Shown here piece by piece: positions 22,690-35,395 of a stretch of DNA of 64,000 bases. Each line of letters opens with the position of its first letter. Within the stretch, counting starts at the first letter, position 1. The stretch spans positions 15,098,063 through 15,162,062 of the forward strand of contig NC_135559.1 in the NCBI RefSeq assembly GCF_964340395.1. Reading direction: 5' to 3'. This stretch comes from Glandiceps talaboti (lineage: Eukaryota > Hemichordata > Enteropneusta > Spengelidae). Made by a program: the position numbers and the translations under genes. Below the pieces are notes generated by a model. That model was not told the DNA's origin, did no database searches, and saw nothing but the letters and a program-made list of their open reading frames with translations.

Positions 22690-25164
22690 GTACATGGATA
22701 AATGCAAAGCTACTTTTAAAAGTACATGTACCTGGTCAAATGTGAAAAGTAAGTGGCAATATCTACAAACAAGACCCATGAATCTGTTCACAGATAAAAA
22801 CATATTGTTTAAACACAAAGTGTTTTTACACAAATTCCTGAAAAAAGTAGCCAACCAAACATTGTGGGGTAGCCAGTTGTTCTTGCCAACTACCAGCCCT
22901 TATGTACATCCTGATGTATTACCTACCATCGTATGCACAACAGTATAACCACACACACCTTCCTTAAACTCAAAATACATGACGAAAATAGAACAACAAA
23001 AAAAACGTAAATCATGCACTCAGCATACAAACTAGCATGCACTCAGCATACAAACTAGCATGCAGCTATTGATGTCTCACAACTCAAAAAAAAAAAACTC
23101 ACCCATCAAACATTTAAGTTATGTTCTTTCCATTGATAAACTTATCGTTTTGCATCGCTCCCAACTAGATTGTCTGCGATACATGGGTCTTTCCCACGTC
23201 GGCATTGAACATTATACATGTACCATGTTGTTTCAATGTGTAAACTATGCCGGAAAACCAATCCGTCTTTCCACAGAGTAACATAAGGAGACTTATTTGC
23301 ATACAATGACAAAGCATGGCATCACTCGGCATCACTTCATTTATCATAAAACAAATAGCACGGAATGGCCCAGTGGCCACTGTACTCAAGTGAACTAAGT
23401 AAGAACTTCCTTGCACAGAAAATTCTTCCTAAGGAATATTTTCCATGTACATGTGTTCTTTGTTAAGATAAGATCTTGGAACTACTTATTAATCCAATGT
23501 TCGTATTTAATTCATGGTATTGTATAAAGTGAAAGTACTTCCTTGAAGGTTCCATTTTCATTTTTTCATGTTTTGTTTTTTTTGTTTTTTTTTACATTTT
23601 TCACATGATACGCAAGTGCAATTCAGAGAAACACAAAATTACATTGTTGGGTTACAAAATAACACCTCAGTAACTTATCTAACTTTGAAATCTTAACTCT
23701 ACTGCACTTGACACTTGTTCAGTCATTTTGGGGGATTTCCTGCAAGGGTTTATGGGAAAACCTCAGGTGATGACATCACATTTACAACGATCTCTCATAT
23801 ACATATAAAGAGTGAATAAGTTACTCAGGTTTGATTTTAGTCCCCAAAAATCATAATGCAAGTTGACAGCAATAATCGAAAGAAATGTACTAAATGTAGG
23901 AGTAAGTCGGACTGGACTATTTGTAAAGCAGTTTTCGAATCATCATTCTTATCACCACGGTTACGCATCGTTATAACATAATGCCGTGAGTACACTTCAT
24001 TCTATATACTCCATGAGTACAAATCACTTGTACAAATCAGAATGACAGTCAGACATTAAAGTATGTATGTATAATCATACACCACAGTGTTTTCTGACTT
24101 TCCTCACACAGCTGTCAAACCTGTAAACCATGCACAGCACTAAAAATAGAAAGTGAAAACAAAAGTCTACAAATATAGATAAAAAATAATTATAAACTTA
24201 CAGGTATATAGTTCAAATATCTGGTCAGTGAAAGTAAACACTTTGGTGGTATAGGATATATATATACTGAACGTGTCCAATGGTTGGAGAGGGAACCAGT
24301 AAATGATACATAAATATTCACAACATGTCCCTGGCCTACATAAGATGAATTTCATGCATGTATGGCCTACATTTACTTCATAGAGGCAGACCAAGTATTC
24401 AGGGTATTATGTCGACAAAGAATTAGTAATGCAGGACATGTAGATAGTACATTTGATATAACACAATTTTTTTTCTTCTGTCTATCAGTAGCATTTTTGT
24501 TAGGGATGATAAGCAAAATCTCTAGGTTTTTAATACCAAAGTACCGAAGCCAAACTTGGAGTACAAGGTTTGGAAATCTGTACTAGGGATTACATAATCT
24601 CCTAGCCTACCCAATGCTTTCATTATTAAGTGGTAAGTAGGGATAAATTACAGGAGCTCCCCCTCATATTTTGGGTTCCCTACCAAAATAATCTAAAAAG
24701 GCATAGCAATCTAAGTAAACTCTTCAACCCTCTTTCCCTTCCCCACACCCACTCCACCCAATTACCAGGGTTTCAAAAGCAAAGCTTCAAGCATTGTTTC
24801 CAGGGGTACCTCTTATTACTATATTAAGTTCCAAAATCCCCATAAAACGGTGATTTTCTACAATTTATGATACCACTTCCATACTGGCAATATTTCATAG
24901 CAATTCCACAACGACTGTAAATTACTTTTTACACAATTTATACCATTTCTTGAAAATAATTCAGACAACCTACAAATCAACAATTATTCATTAAACATAT
25001 GCCTGAAATCTTCCTGGAAAATTGTTACAAGTTGCCCTTGTTTTTTCATGTACAATCTTATGTGTCATGGCAGAAAAGTACAATGAATCTTCTAGGAACA
25101 GTTGACTTGAAAATGTATGAAAAATAACACATACTGTTTTAGTTATTCCCAAATGTTTATCTTC
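22690..25164. other. unique noncoding stretch
   Basis: A short direct duplication (ACTCAGCATACAAACTAGCATGC) lies at 23019-23061, with poly-T/A runs near 23575. No gene or repeat family was recognised. Confidence 0.5.
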
Positions 25165-25262
25165 CTTCTGCCAAGATAATTAAGAGTGACTTAGGGGGTC
25201 TTATGTCATCATTGTTCGTCTACAGAAAGAAAAAATATAGTGGAGAGTAAAATACTGTTAAA
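25165..25262 (+). mobile_element. diverged family A tail fragment
   Basis: GAGTGACTTAGGGGGTCTTA followed by AAAGAAAAAATAT..TGGAGAGTAA resembles the hairpin tail. Weak. Confidence 0.4.
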
Positions 25263-25909
25263 AAAATATATTAAGCATTTAAACCTCAAATCTTCTAAAT
25301 TTTCCCACATTTTTAAAAAAATCAAAATATATATGTGTGTTGTTTGGACACACTGAAAATACAGTGGGAAACATTGCAATCAATAAACTTACCAAGCATT
25401 ACAAGGTAAACATTTTTTATTTTAGAATATTTTACCAAATTTTTGGAACACTTGAATGGTTTTGTGTGCTGTTTGGAAAAAATATAACTAATGTTACAGA
25501 TAATATTTCCATTTCTGTATCAAGAGTACAGACAATATCCTTAAGGAGCAACTGTTTTACTTGGCTTGTAGACATGTATGTATATGGGATAGGTGTTTGG
25601 TACAGATGGATACCAACTTAATATGCAAGTCACATTTTATGATGTAAGGAGAAAGACAAGCTAAGCGCTTTTATCGCAATGTTAATGAACAGAGTTACAA
25701 GCACAGCGTTTGTGATATGGCTGGCTCATAGCTAAAATCCCTCTGAGCTATCTATCTAGGTTGTTACTGTACCAGTATATTGTACATGTATGTCTACCCC
25801 TCCTCGTTTTTTAAAAATCTATACAGCAATGTCTGAATTTAGTCAGATTTCAAATCCCATGTTGTTGGGGTTCTTAACCTTTTCGAAAACACCAAGAACT
25901 GATTATTCA
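25263..25909. other. AT-rich noncoding stretch
   Basis: A 94-codon plus-strand frame (25337-25621) shows no recognisable domain. Nothing else seen. Confidence 0.5.
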
Positions 25910-26150
25910 AACTAGCATGCTGAGTCAGTTACACCTCTAGAGGGAGATATTTGTTGGAAAGGTCTATTTCACATGCAGAGGATCAGTTCTATCAATTTGC
26001 ATGCTAGCATTGAGGCTAATCTCCTAGAGAGTGCTATTTGCTGGAAAGGTCTATTTCACATCAAGAGAATTACAATTTGTATGCTGGTAGGAAGCTGCAG
26101 ATGTACACCCCTACAGAGAACTATCGATATTTGCTGAAAAGGTCTTTCTC
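25910..26150. repeat. tandem repeat, about 95-bp unit, 2.5 copies
   Basis: ATTTGTTGGAAAGGTCTATT, TTCACATGCAGAG and TTTGCATGCTAG recur as GCTATTTGCTGGAAAGGTCT, CACATCAAGAG and TTTGTATGCTGG, then TATTTGCTGAAAAGGTC. Confidence 0.75.
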
Positions 26151-26374
26151 TCTCTCCTAGTGTAGATCTAATCCTAAGCTTTCAAACAAAGAAAGAATCG
26201 ACATGTGGTCACTATGTAATGTTTACTTATACTACTCTGGTGGAAGGTCCATGGTTTACTGTGATACTGATGTGGCATTCGCGCAATGAGAAAGCTTGTG
26301 ATTACACAGAAACTCAGTCACCATAAAATCTATAATGACTGCCTTGGTATAGTTGTACAACACAGTACATGTAC

Positions 26375-26630
26375 ATGTGAGTCCCTTTCCGATTTGCTGG
26401 TCTATATGTATGCCTGTCTGCTGTAAATGGTGCAGGCATCAACCCTTCTACATATGCTGGTGTGGTGCAAATGCGAGTTGAGTAGTAGAACTGAGCTAGT
26501 CTACTGCTAGCACGGTGGTGTCAGCCTGGTGTTAATATACCTATTATGTAGTGTAGGCATCAATCATTTCAGTTACTAGCATATACATGTATGTTTACAA
26601 GGTGTTAGTGACAAAGATGTGTGAGCAGTG
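26375..26630. repeat. family F repeat
   Basis: Opens GTCCCTTTCCGATTTGCTGG. Contains GAGCTAGTCTACTGCTAGCA, GTCAGCCTGGTGTTAATA and GGTGTTAGTGAC. Confidence 0.6.
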
Positions 26631-27724
26631 AGCTTGCCTGATGCTGGACTATTCAGAAACCGAATCCTGAATTGTACTTTAGATATAAACAAAGGATTCC
26701 GACTGATACTTCAACAAAAATAATCAATCTTAGACTTTTAGAGTTATTAAAAAAATACAATAATACATTAAAACAATTATGACTGCTGCGTTCCTTTGTG
26801 TTCAGAAGATGATGTACATAGCCCTTCTGGGCAGTGATCAGATATACATACAATATTATTAATATTACCTACAGGAAGAGAATACATGAAATAGGATTTT
26901 CATTTGAGTTATCACAATCAGATAAAGTTTTAAATTATTCAACATACAATGAAGTAGACTCATCATAAAGCCACATCAATCTATTATTCACTTCTCTGAT
27001 ATTTCATGCTTTGTAAATTTACAAATAATTGTAAAGATTCTAGCCGTGTCCCTACGTGGAATAACGAAATCGCTTTAAAGTTGAATCAAAATCGGTTCTC
27101 CTATCCCAATACACTAAATCTGTTTCAATTTGATTTTGGTTGAATCGGTTTGAAAAAACACCTCAGGTGGGAAGTTGGTTTAAATTTGAACCAATTCAAC
27201 GTAAATAAGTTTGAAACTGGTTTATGGAGTCAAATCCATTGCTAAGTTTTCTTGTGGGTAGAGAAACCAATACAGGTGGGTACAGGACTTGTGTCTATAA
27301 CAAATAATACCATTATGAAACCATAAAGGTAAATTAAGTACTTCTCTAATTTGTCAAGAAATGGGACAGACTGCCGAGCTGAAACATTTCAAACGGCCTT
27401 TAAGGCTAACGTAATCGCATTTATGGGATCAAATGCACATGTGGTACTTAACTACTCACTATGTATAGTTCCCTTTTGAAGTTTACCGCCACAAAAATAT
27501 GAACAAAAATGTTTGTCGATAACATTTTTAGATACACCTCTTCTTCCTTTCTAGTTCAGACAACAACTATAGATATGATGAGCCTTATTATACAATTTTT
27601 GTATTAATTGGCCACGGTACCCATTAAAGCAATTTCCAATTTTGTACAAAATATAAAAGTTACTGAAAATTCGAAAACATTTTATATGATGAAATGGTCG
27701 TACTTTTGATAAAAGTCATGTGAA
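26631..27724. other. noncoding stretch
   Basis: 27050-27250 is a low-complexity block built of TTGAATCGGTTT and TTTGAACCAATTC variants in both orientations. The rest is unique. Confidence 0.45.
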
Positions 27725-28012
27725 TGGATTTATACCTTGGTCGTTCTACATCACAACAAATTGATAAAAGTCATTGATTATGTGGTATGCAAAATAGAGT
27801 GAAAACATTCAAAACCGATAACATTTTTCATATCTTTTCCTAAATTACACTTAAGAAAGATAATTTTATCATTCCCCAACATTTTCGTTCACTTAGCTAG
27901 AAATCACATGCATGAGTGTTGTCGACATAACTCATCTCGACTCACCCCTTATTTTTAATTGGTACATTCCTTTGCTGAATAGAAAAATATATTTGGGAAT
28001 AATACCTAAAAC
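27725..28012 (+). mobile_element. diverged family A repeat
   Basis: TTTATACCTTGGTCGTTCTA, ATCATTCCCCAACATTTTCG, TTCACTTAGCTAGAAATCAC, GACTCACCCCTTATTTT and GCTGAATAGAAAAATATATT follow the family A order. Older than the other copies. Confidence 0.6.
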
Positions 28013-29140
28013 AGTAAAAGTACATTGCCCACCTACAAACATTCACAAAGCAGACAAGCAGACAGATAAAATGAAATCAATATTGATGTAAATGTCATCT
28101 CTCGGATGATCTTCTCAAATCTGATTTATTCTAGTCTCTTCAGTGTTCACATGGAAACAAAGTACAATGTAACTGCGACACTAAGTTGTGCCAGTTCTTG
28201 TGTTTCATCTCAGTTTTCCTGTTTATTTACTGTGTCCATGATGGAGCATATGTTAATGTGAAAGCTGATTATTGTTGTTGTTGTTGTGGTTAATTTCATT
28301 GTTTGTCGTTATTGTTGTTGTTGCTGTTTCAAAAACAACAGAAATCTCACGAGGAATGGCTTACAACATGTAATTTATGCGCTATCACTCTAGTCCTACG
28401 ACAGTTCACACGATCATTTGTCACATTATCAAAACCCAAAATGGCATAATCACCCAAATTGCTAATATTTCAAAAATAACAGCTCTTTGACTTTAATGAT
28501 TTTGTGGTAATACAGAAGAGTATAACAACAAATAAGACAGTTCATACAGGACTATTACCCACACATGTACAATTTAACACAAACAGTCCATTTCATGTTT
28601 AGTTTAATCTAATTACTAACTTATTGACATAATCATATTTCATGCCTGGTAAGCAGAAGACAAACTATCGTCCAAGAATCAACAAATACATGTACACTAT
28701 CAATCAATCTCAACTTTGACACAATATGTAAATGTACAACAAGGGCAAGGATCCCAAGAACAAGACAAGGAAGAGGGACAACTCATCTTATTCCCCCCCT
28801 CCTCCCAAAATCTTTCCAGAACATGATCACTTTGTAGGGTTTCACGATATTACGGTAGATACTTCAGAGTTCTAAATGAAGTAATTATTACATATAGTTT
28901 ACTGTTTCTGATTGTTATCATGGATGATTAGCTCTGTCTTCATTTCCTTGTTCTGTTCATACTTCCTTAATTAATTGGAAGGTTTGTGCTTGTTTACAGG
29001 TAATGTATCTTGGCAATCAAGGCCTGCTGTATCCATAGAATACTGGAGGAATATTCAAACCAAAACAAAATTAACCACCAAGAACCATGATATGTTAAAG
29101 CCTGTGTTCATTTAATCTTTATGAAATGAGGTATATGACG
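28013..29140. other. unique noncoding stretch
   Basis: A short TTGTTG tract at 28263-28325. Nothing else recognised. Confidence 0.5.
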
Positions 29141-29144
29141 TATT

Positions 29145-29224
29145 TAGTTGCACACACACATTTACACACAAAACAAGCTCATACACACATATACTGGTAC
29201 ATGTACATACATATATATACATAT

Positions 29225-29281
<57 letters not shown>

Positions 29282-29464
29282 TACATACATACATACACAC
29301 ATATACACACATCATTCACAAATATACATACAGCGCATACATGTACATGTATATACACAAAACAAATACATGCACACACATACATACATGTATGTACATG
29401 TAGCATGTACACACAATGTACATACGCATGCATGCACGCACGCACACACACATGCACGCACGCA

Positions 29465-29507
<43 letters not shown>

Positions 29508-29575
29508 GCACGCACACATACATACATACATACATACATACATACATACATACATACTTACATACATACATACAT
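29145..29575. repeat. compound (CA)n / (CATA)n microsatellite
   Basis: (CA) at 29229-29277 and 29468-29505, CATA at 29275-29297 and 29516-29573. The long THTH/VCVC frames on both strands are artefacts. Confidence 0.97.
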
Positions 29576-30207
29576 GTACTTAAGCTTTGTTGCCTATAAT
29601 AGTGAACCTTTTCTATGCTCCTTCTACTAATTATCTTCATTTATGTCACAACCTTATGGTCTGTGGGATACCCAATTAATATTCTTTTATTATAATATAG
29701 ATATTGTTATGACTGATTAGTACATATGATATATATATATATATATGTACATTAAGTTGTTAGTACAATGAAAGTAATCCATCTAAAAGCTCTTTTCCAC
29801 TGACAGCTAATGGTAATGTTATCATTCAGGCAACAGGTCAAGGCTCTAGTTTTTTTACACTAATATAACAGATACTAATAAAGTAACTGCTACTGTACCA
29901 AAGATTATTTGGATCAGTGTGCATACTAGTGATATTTGTACTGCAATGCAATACTGCATACCTGTATGTAAATGTTATGCAAATGAGTCTAAGTACTCGG
30001 AACTCGTACATAAAATTGCGTGATCACACACGCAGTATGATTTTCTGATGTTTTGAATGAAGAGATTCATACAAAAATACATATACATATACATTTACAT
30101 ACACACATACAATGTACACAGCGATTTATTTACTAACTGACCCCAAAATCACTGAAATCATTTATGTATTTTCTATTAGCTACATGTATGTATGCATATG
30201 TAATGAT
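29576..30207. other. noncoding stretch
   Basis: A short (AT)9 tract at 29729-29746. Otherwise nothing. Confidence 0.5.
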
Positions 30208-30410
30208 AACAGAACTCCATGCTACATGCATGTATGCGAGTGCCTGTGAGGGTACTACCACTTGAATATTTGCACTTGTGCTTGCAATGTATTCTGTTGC
30301 ACTTTCATGAGCACACAGCTACAGAGAACACTGCAAGCACTTATGCTAATATCCCGAGTATGTAAAGTTTGCACTCAGAGTCATACTGTATGCTATGGGG
30401 TTCTGTCGTA
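30208..30410. mobile_element. foldback element, family C copy 2
   Basis: The ends AACAGAACTCCATGC and CTATGGGGTTCTGTC pair. Internal GCACTTGTGCTTGCAATGTA pairs with AGAACACTGCAAGCACTTAT. It follows 5612-5799 along its length, diverged. Confidence 0.75.
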
Positions 30411-30763
30411 TTTACTGGCTAGTAACTTGGTTTTTTTTCATTATTGGTAAGCCTAAGTAACATTGTAATAACTGGATAACAACTCGGTAGTTTTCAAACT
30501 TACACATTGTCTATGATAAATTTTGAAGCAACTGCCATTATCAGGGAGTAACTTTTTGATTTAACACTGGTATTAACACTGTAGTACCTAAGTAGTAACT
30601 TATAGATTTTACTTTACATAGTCTAATATTATTGGTGTGCTCTTGTGTCTCACAGATTACCACATGTATCACCCTGTATCATCACTTGCTTTGCAACACA
30701 GCGATTAATTTATTAACAGATCCCGAAATCACTGAAATCATTGATCATTTGATGTATCTTCTA

Positions 30764-31145
30764 CGCTGTATCATCACTAGCGACTCATTGACTGACTATT
30801 TACACTGTATCATCACTAGCAACTCATTGACTGACTATCTACACTGTATCATCACCAGTGACCCATTGACTGACTATCTACACTGTATCATCACTAGCAA
30901 CTCATTGACTGACTATCTACACTGTATCATCACTAGCAACTCATTGACTGACTATCTACACTGTATCATCACCAGTGACCCATTGACTGACTATCTACAC
31001 TGTATCATCACTAGCGACTCATTGACTGACTATCTACACTGTATCATCACTAGCGACTCATTGACTGACTATCTACGCTGTATCATCACTAGCAACTCAT
31101 TGACATCTACACTGTATCATCACTAGCGACTCATTGACTGACCAA
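30764..31145. repeat. minisatellite, 39-bp unit, about 10 copies
   Basis: CTGTATCATCACTAGCGACT plus CATTGACTGACTATCTACA. The 39-bp unit is 13 codons, which keeps an in-frame 164-codon reading (LTDYLHCIITSNS) that is an artefact. Two unit subtypes (AGCAACTC / AGTGACCC) alternate. Confidence 0.93.
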
Positions 31146-31149
31146 TCCT

Positions 31150-31804
31150 GAAATCGTTGATTATCACTGTTATATTTTCTATCCTGTATCATTCCCAGCT
31201 GTGCAATACCTCTAACCTACAACTGCGCCATGAGAAGTCTTGTGACCCTATCACTTTCTACAGATACTTGTTTATAACAATCATGTATTCATGCGGAAAC
31301 ACAACGTCACAACCTATAGCTAGTGATTCACGTCATTCCAAGACCACATCAATAGATGTTCATTGTTCGATCTTTTTCCAAATTCCATGTGGAAAGCCAA
31401 TGTCAAATCTGATGGATTGTTACATCAAATCAGACATACATGATCTTTCCTTCAAATCATACAATCTTGAATGATAGAGACATTTGTACCAGTGATTTTG
31501 CTAAGGTTGGAGACCTCGCTAACAGAAAGGGGGAAGATGGTAAAACTGGTATTGTTTTCAAAACATTGTATCAAGAAATTCAATGGGGAACCCCAGTTAA
31601 ATGACTGGGGAACTCGGGTAGAGTTTACCTACATGTACTTACCACCCTTAACAAAAACACTGTGTACGATTGGCTGAGGTCTTGCCCCTTCTTCAAGTCA
31701 CAGCCTACCACTTGAAATCAACCATCACACCACATTACACAGGTCATGATACCAAAATGATTTATTTGGACTGGCGAAGAAGAAAGTCAAATCTCACTGT
31801 TTAA
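31150..31804. other. noncoding stretch
   Basis: A 105-codon plus-strand frame (31157-31474) starts right after the minisatellite. It has no recognisable domain and is not called as a gene. Confidence 0.45.
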
Positions 31805-31960
31805 ATATTTAAAGGCCAATAATTCAATCCCAGGTTCTTACGGAAGTCTTATCTGATTAATGAAATGATAAGGATAACTGACATTCTTTTGATCTGGACT
31901 AACTTTATCTATAACTCTGCCAGATACCTTTTCACACCTAAATTTTAATCCTAATCTGAT
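31805..31960. mobile_element. family D element, partial right half
   Basis: ATTTAAAGGCCAATAATTCA, ATCCCAGGTTCTTAC, GACTAACTTTATCTATAACT, CTGCCAGATA and CACACCTAAATTTTAATCC align in order with 62956-63090. Confidence 0.65.
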
Positions 31961-32975
<1,015 letters not shown>

Positions 32976-33467
32976 CCTTACAGCCTTTGTAAACTTATAC
33001 ATTTATATTTAAGAGTTTATATTTTGTCATTTGCTCTCTGATTATCATTTTTTTCCTTTGTAGAATGATGGGCAGTGGCCCTATTCTTGTTGAATAAACT
33101 ATTATTTGGATTTTTTCCTGCTTCATTTCATGATAAGAATACCTAAGTAAAGTAATAATCATATGATGAAGACAATATAAGTATATGGTTGTTGTTTTTT
33201 TGCCTCGTAGCAAGAATTTTTGGGAGGCTTTTATTGTCTTTTATTAAATTTCCAAAAAAACACTTTCATTATTATGTGATGACAGACAATATAATTATGT
33301 GCTGATATACACCTGTCTGCAACAATATTGTGAAGTCATGCATGCATGCATAACCAATGTGGCTTCACATCCCTGAAGAATATCTTAAGGACTAAGTTTG
33401 AAAGCTAGGAGTTAATGAAGTATTTTGATGCAGTACAAAGTTTGAATTTAAGTGTCATTATAATTAT

Positions 33468-33468
33468 G

Positions 33469-33521
<53 letters not shown>
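33468..33521. repeat. (GTT)18 microsatellite
   Basis: Pure trinucleotide run, 94 bp left of a small inverted-repeat element start. Confidence 0.97.
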
Positions 33522-33561
33522 TATAGCCTTGCTACTTTCACTAAATGATTTGACCAATCGC

Positions 33562-33670
33562 TATAAACTGCAAGTCCAAGCTAGTTATTTTCACAGTGAG
33601 TGGGCTTTTGCCTTTTGTGGAGAGTCAGGATATGTAACAGTTGAGAGCTAGATTGGACTTGCAGTTTATA
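33562..33670. mobile_element. short MITE-like element with 18-bp perfect terminal inverted repeats
   Basis: TATAAACTGCAAGTCCAA at 33562-33579 is matched exactly in reverse complement at 33653-33670. 109 bp in total, no coding capacity. TA at both outer ends could be a mariner-type target duplication. Confidence 0.7.
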
Positions 33671-33748
33671 CCAAATGGGATATGAAAAATGTATTTCTAA
33701 TTCTATTGTTGACAAATATATATATACAGACTGAGGCTGAAAACACAT

Positions 33749-33750
33749 GC

Positions 33751-33797
<47 letters not shown>

Positions 33798-33865
33798 TGC
33801 AGACTCGTCAGACAGATAGACAGATAGACAGACAGACAGGCAGGCAGGCAGGCAGACAGACAGAC
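33749..33865. repeat. (CAGA)n with CAGG and GATA variants
   Basis: About 12 pure units at 33750-33797, then degenerate CAGATAGA, CAGG and CAGA. Confidence 0.95.
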
Positions 33866-35198
33866 TGGAAGAATCTACACACTTTATGAGACCTAACTAC
33901 ATGTATACTATGGAGAGAGACAATCAAACTCTATTACATATATATAATGATTTGTATACATTAGAGAGAAAATTCATTCCCAGGCACAGTCCTTGAGAAA
34001 TGCTGCAAAACCCACCAAGAACCATCTCAAGGAAGTCTAAAGTAGTAGATACGATCTGAGTAAACCATGGGAGACTAACTCTCTCAGCTTCATATACAGT
34101 AGTTTGCCATGTAAATGTAATTTCTAGTTTTCTAGGGTTTCAGTCAACAAAGTCTGTTTATTTTTAATTCTTGGCAATCAACTTGGTTTGTAAAGTAAAC
34201 ATGAACAGTGGAGATTGCCTGTAACAAGAGGTTCTTCCCCCACACTCCATGAAGTATTCATTTCACAATGAAGAGCTATAACAGTAGTATATCGCTATGT
34301 ACAACCACTGAAAATATATTTAACTTTCTTTTTCAAAATTTTTTTGAATGATACTACTTTTCTTTGAGAACTGGACCTACATTTCACTAAAAGGTACTAT
34401 GTTAACTTATTACATGAACGAATATTTATGGACTCTGGGGGTTCATAGTCCATGAAACTTTGGATTCGCTGACAGAAAATTTGTTTTGACTCTCTGTGAG
34501 TAGAAATTTTCATTTGATGTTAATTTATCAGTTTCTGTCAAAAATTTGCAAAATTGTGAAAAACTTGATTTGTGCAAAATTTTTGAAAGGGAAAATATCA
34601 CTTCAAAACATGATACGTCAAGGTAATACTTTCTTCACAGAAAGATCAATCACAAAAATTTTGAACAAAACTTTTGTGATTTAGAATTATGTGAGTTTGT
34701 GTGGATTCTTTTGGCGGGAAAATATCACTTGTGAATGTGGTATCTCAACCGAAAAGATACATGATGGTATGTGGCAAATTTGAAGGCCAAGGAAAGAATT
34801 CCGAAACCATAGAGATGTGACCTTCCAGCCATGAGAAATTCACCCTTATCCCTAGAGATACAAACAAATGCATTCTTACTAAGTTCACACCAATCCAACT
34901 TTTGCTAGTTGGCTATATTTTTGAAATTTCAAATTGAAGCCATACATATGCCCACCATTAAAGATATAGCCATCTCCAACTGTATTCCATACAATTCTAA
35001 GTTTATACATGTAAACATACAATGTACCAGACACGATAGTAGATAATAGGACCTCAACCCCCATCCCAACCTAATCTGGCCAGGGTAAGTTTGACATAGA
35101 TGGTTCGTATTTAGCACTGTTTTGCACAAAACCAATTGACAAGGAAGGGAGGAAATCTACAGTACAGTACAGCGCAAGAAATGTTTTCGACTCTCCCC
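33866..35198. other. unique noncoding stretch
   Basis: Nothing recognised. A plus-strand CCAGG|GTAAGT near 35075-35083 is an isolated donor-like string. Confidence 0.45.
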
Positions 35199-35395
35199 TT
35201 CCATTGCCTATGTCTACACTAGAGTCAGGCTAGTAATGGACTAGCTCAGCTAATGCTAATGCCAGGTTAAGTGCTGGCATCTCATCAGCATGTATTGGCA
35301 ATAGGAAGGATTTGTGCCTGTATCAATCCAATGTTAACACCAGGCTAGCCCAACATTAACACTGGGCTGATACTGGGCTACCAAATCACAAAGAG
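35199..35395. repeat. family F repeat
   Basis: AGTCAGGCTAGTAATGGACT, TGCTGGCATCTCATCAGCAT, TGTTAACACCAGGCTAGCCC and AACATTAACACTGGGCTGAT. Confidence 0.6.

Noticed and set aside
29126-29640. Long THTH/VCVC ORFs on both strands
   Set aside because: CA and CATA microsatellite translation.
30632-31126. 164-codon plus-strand ORF with LTDYLHCIITS repeats
   Set aside because: Mostly the 39-bp minisatellite; no domain in the unique part.
30764-31145. CRISPR-like regular repeat
   Set aside because: No spacers; contiguous tandem units in a eukaryotic sequence.
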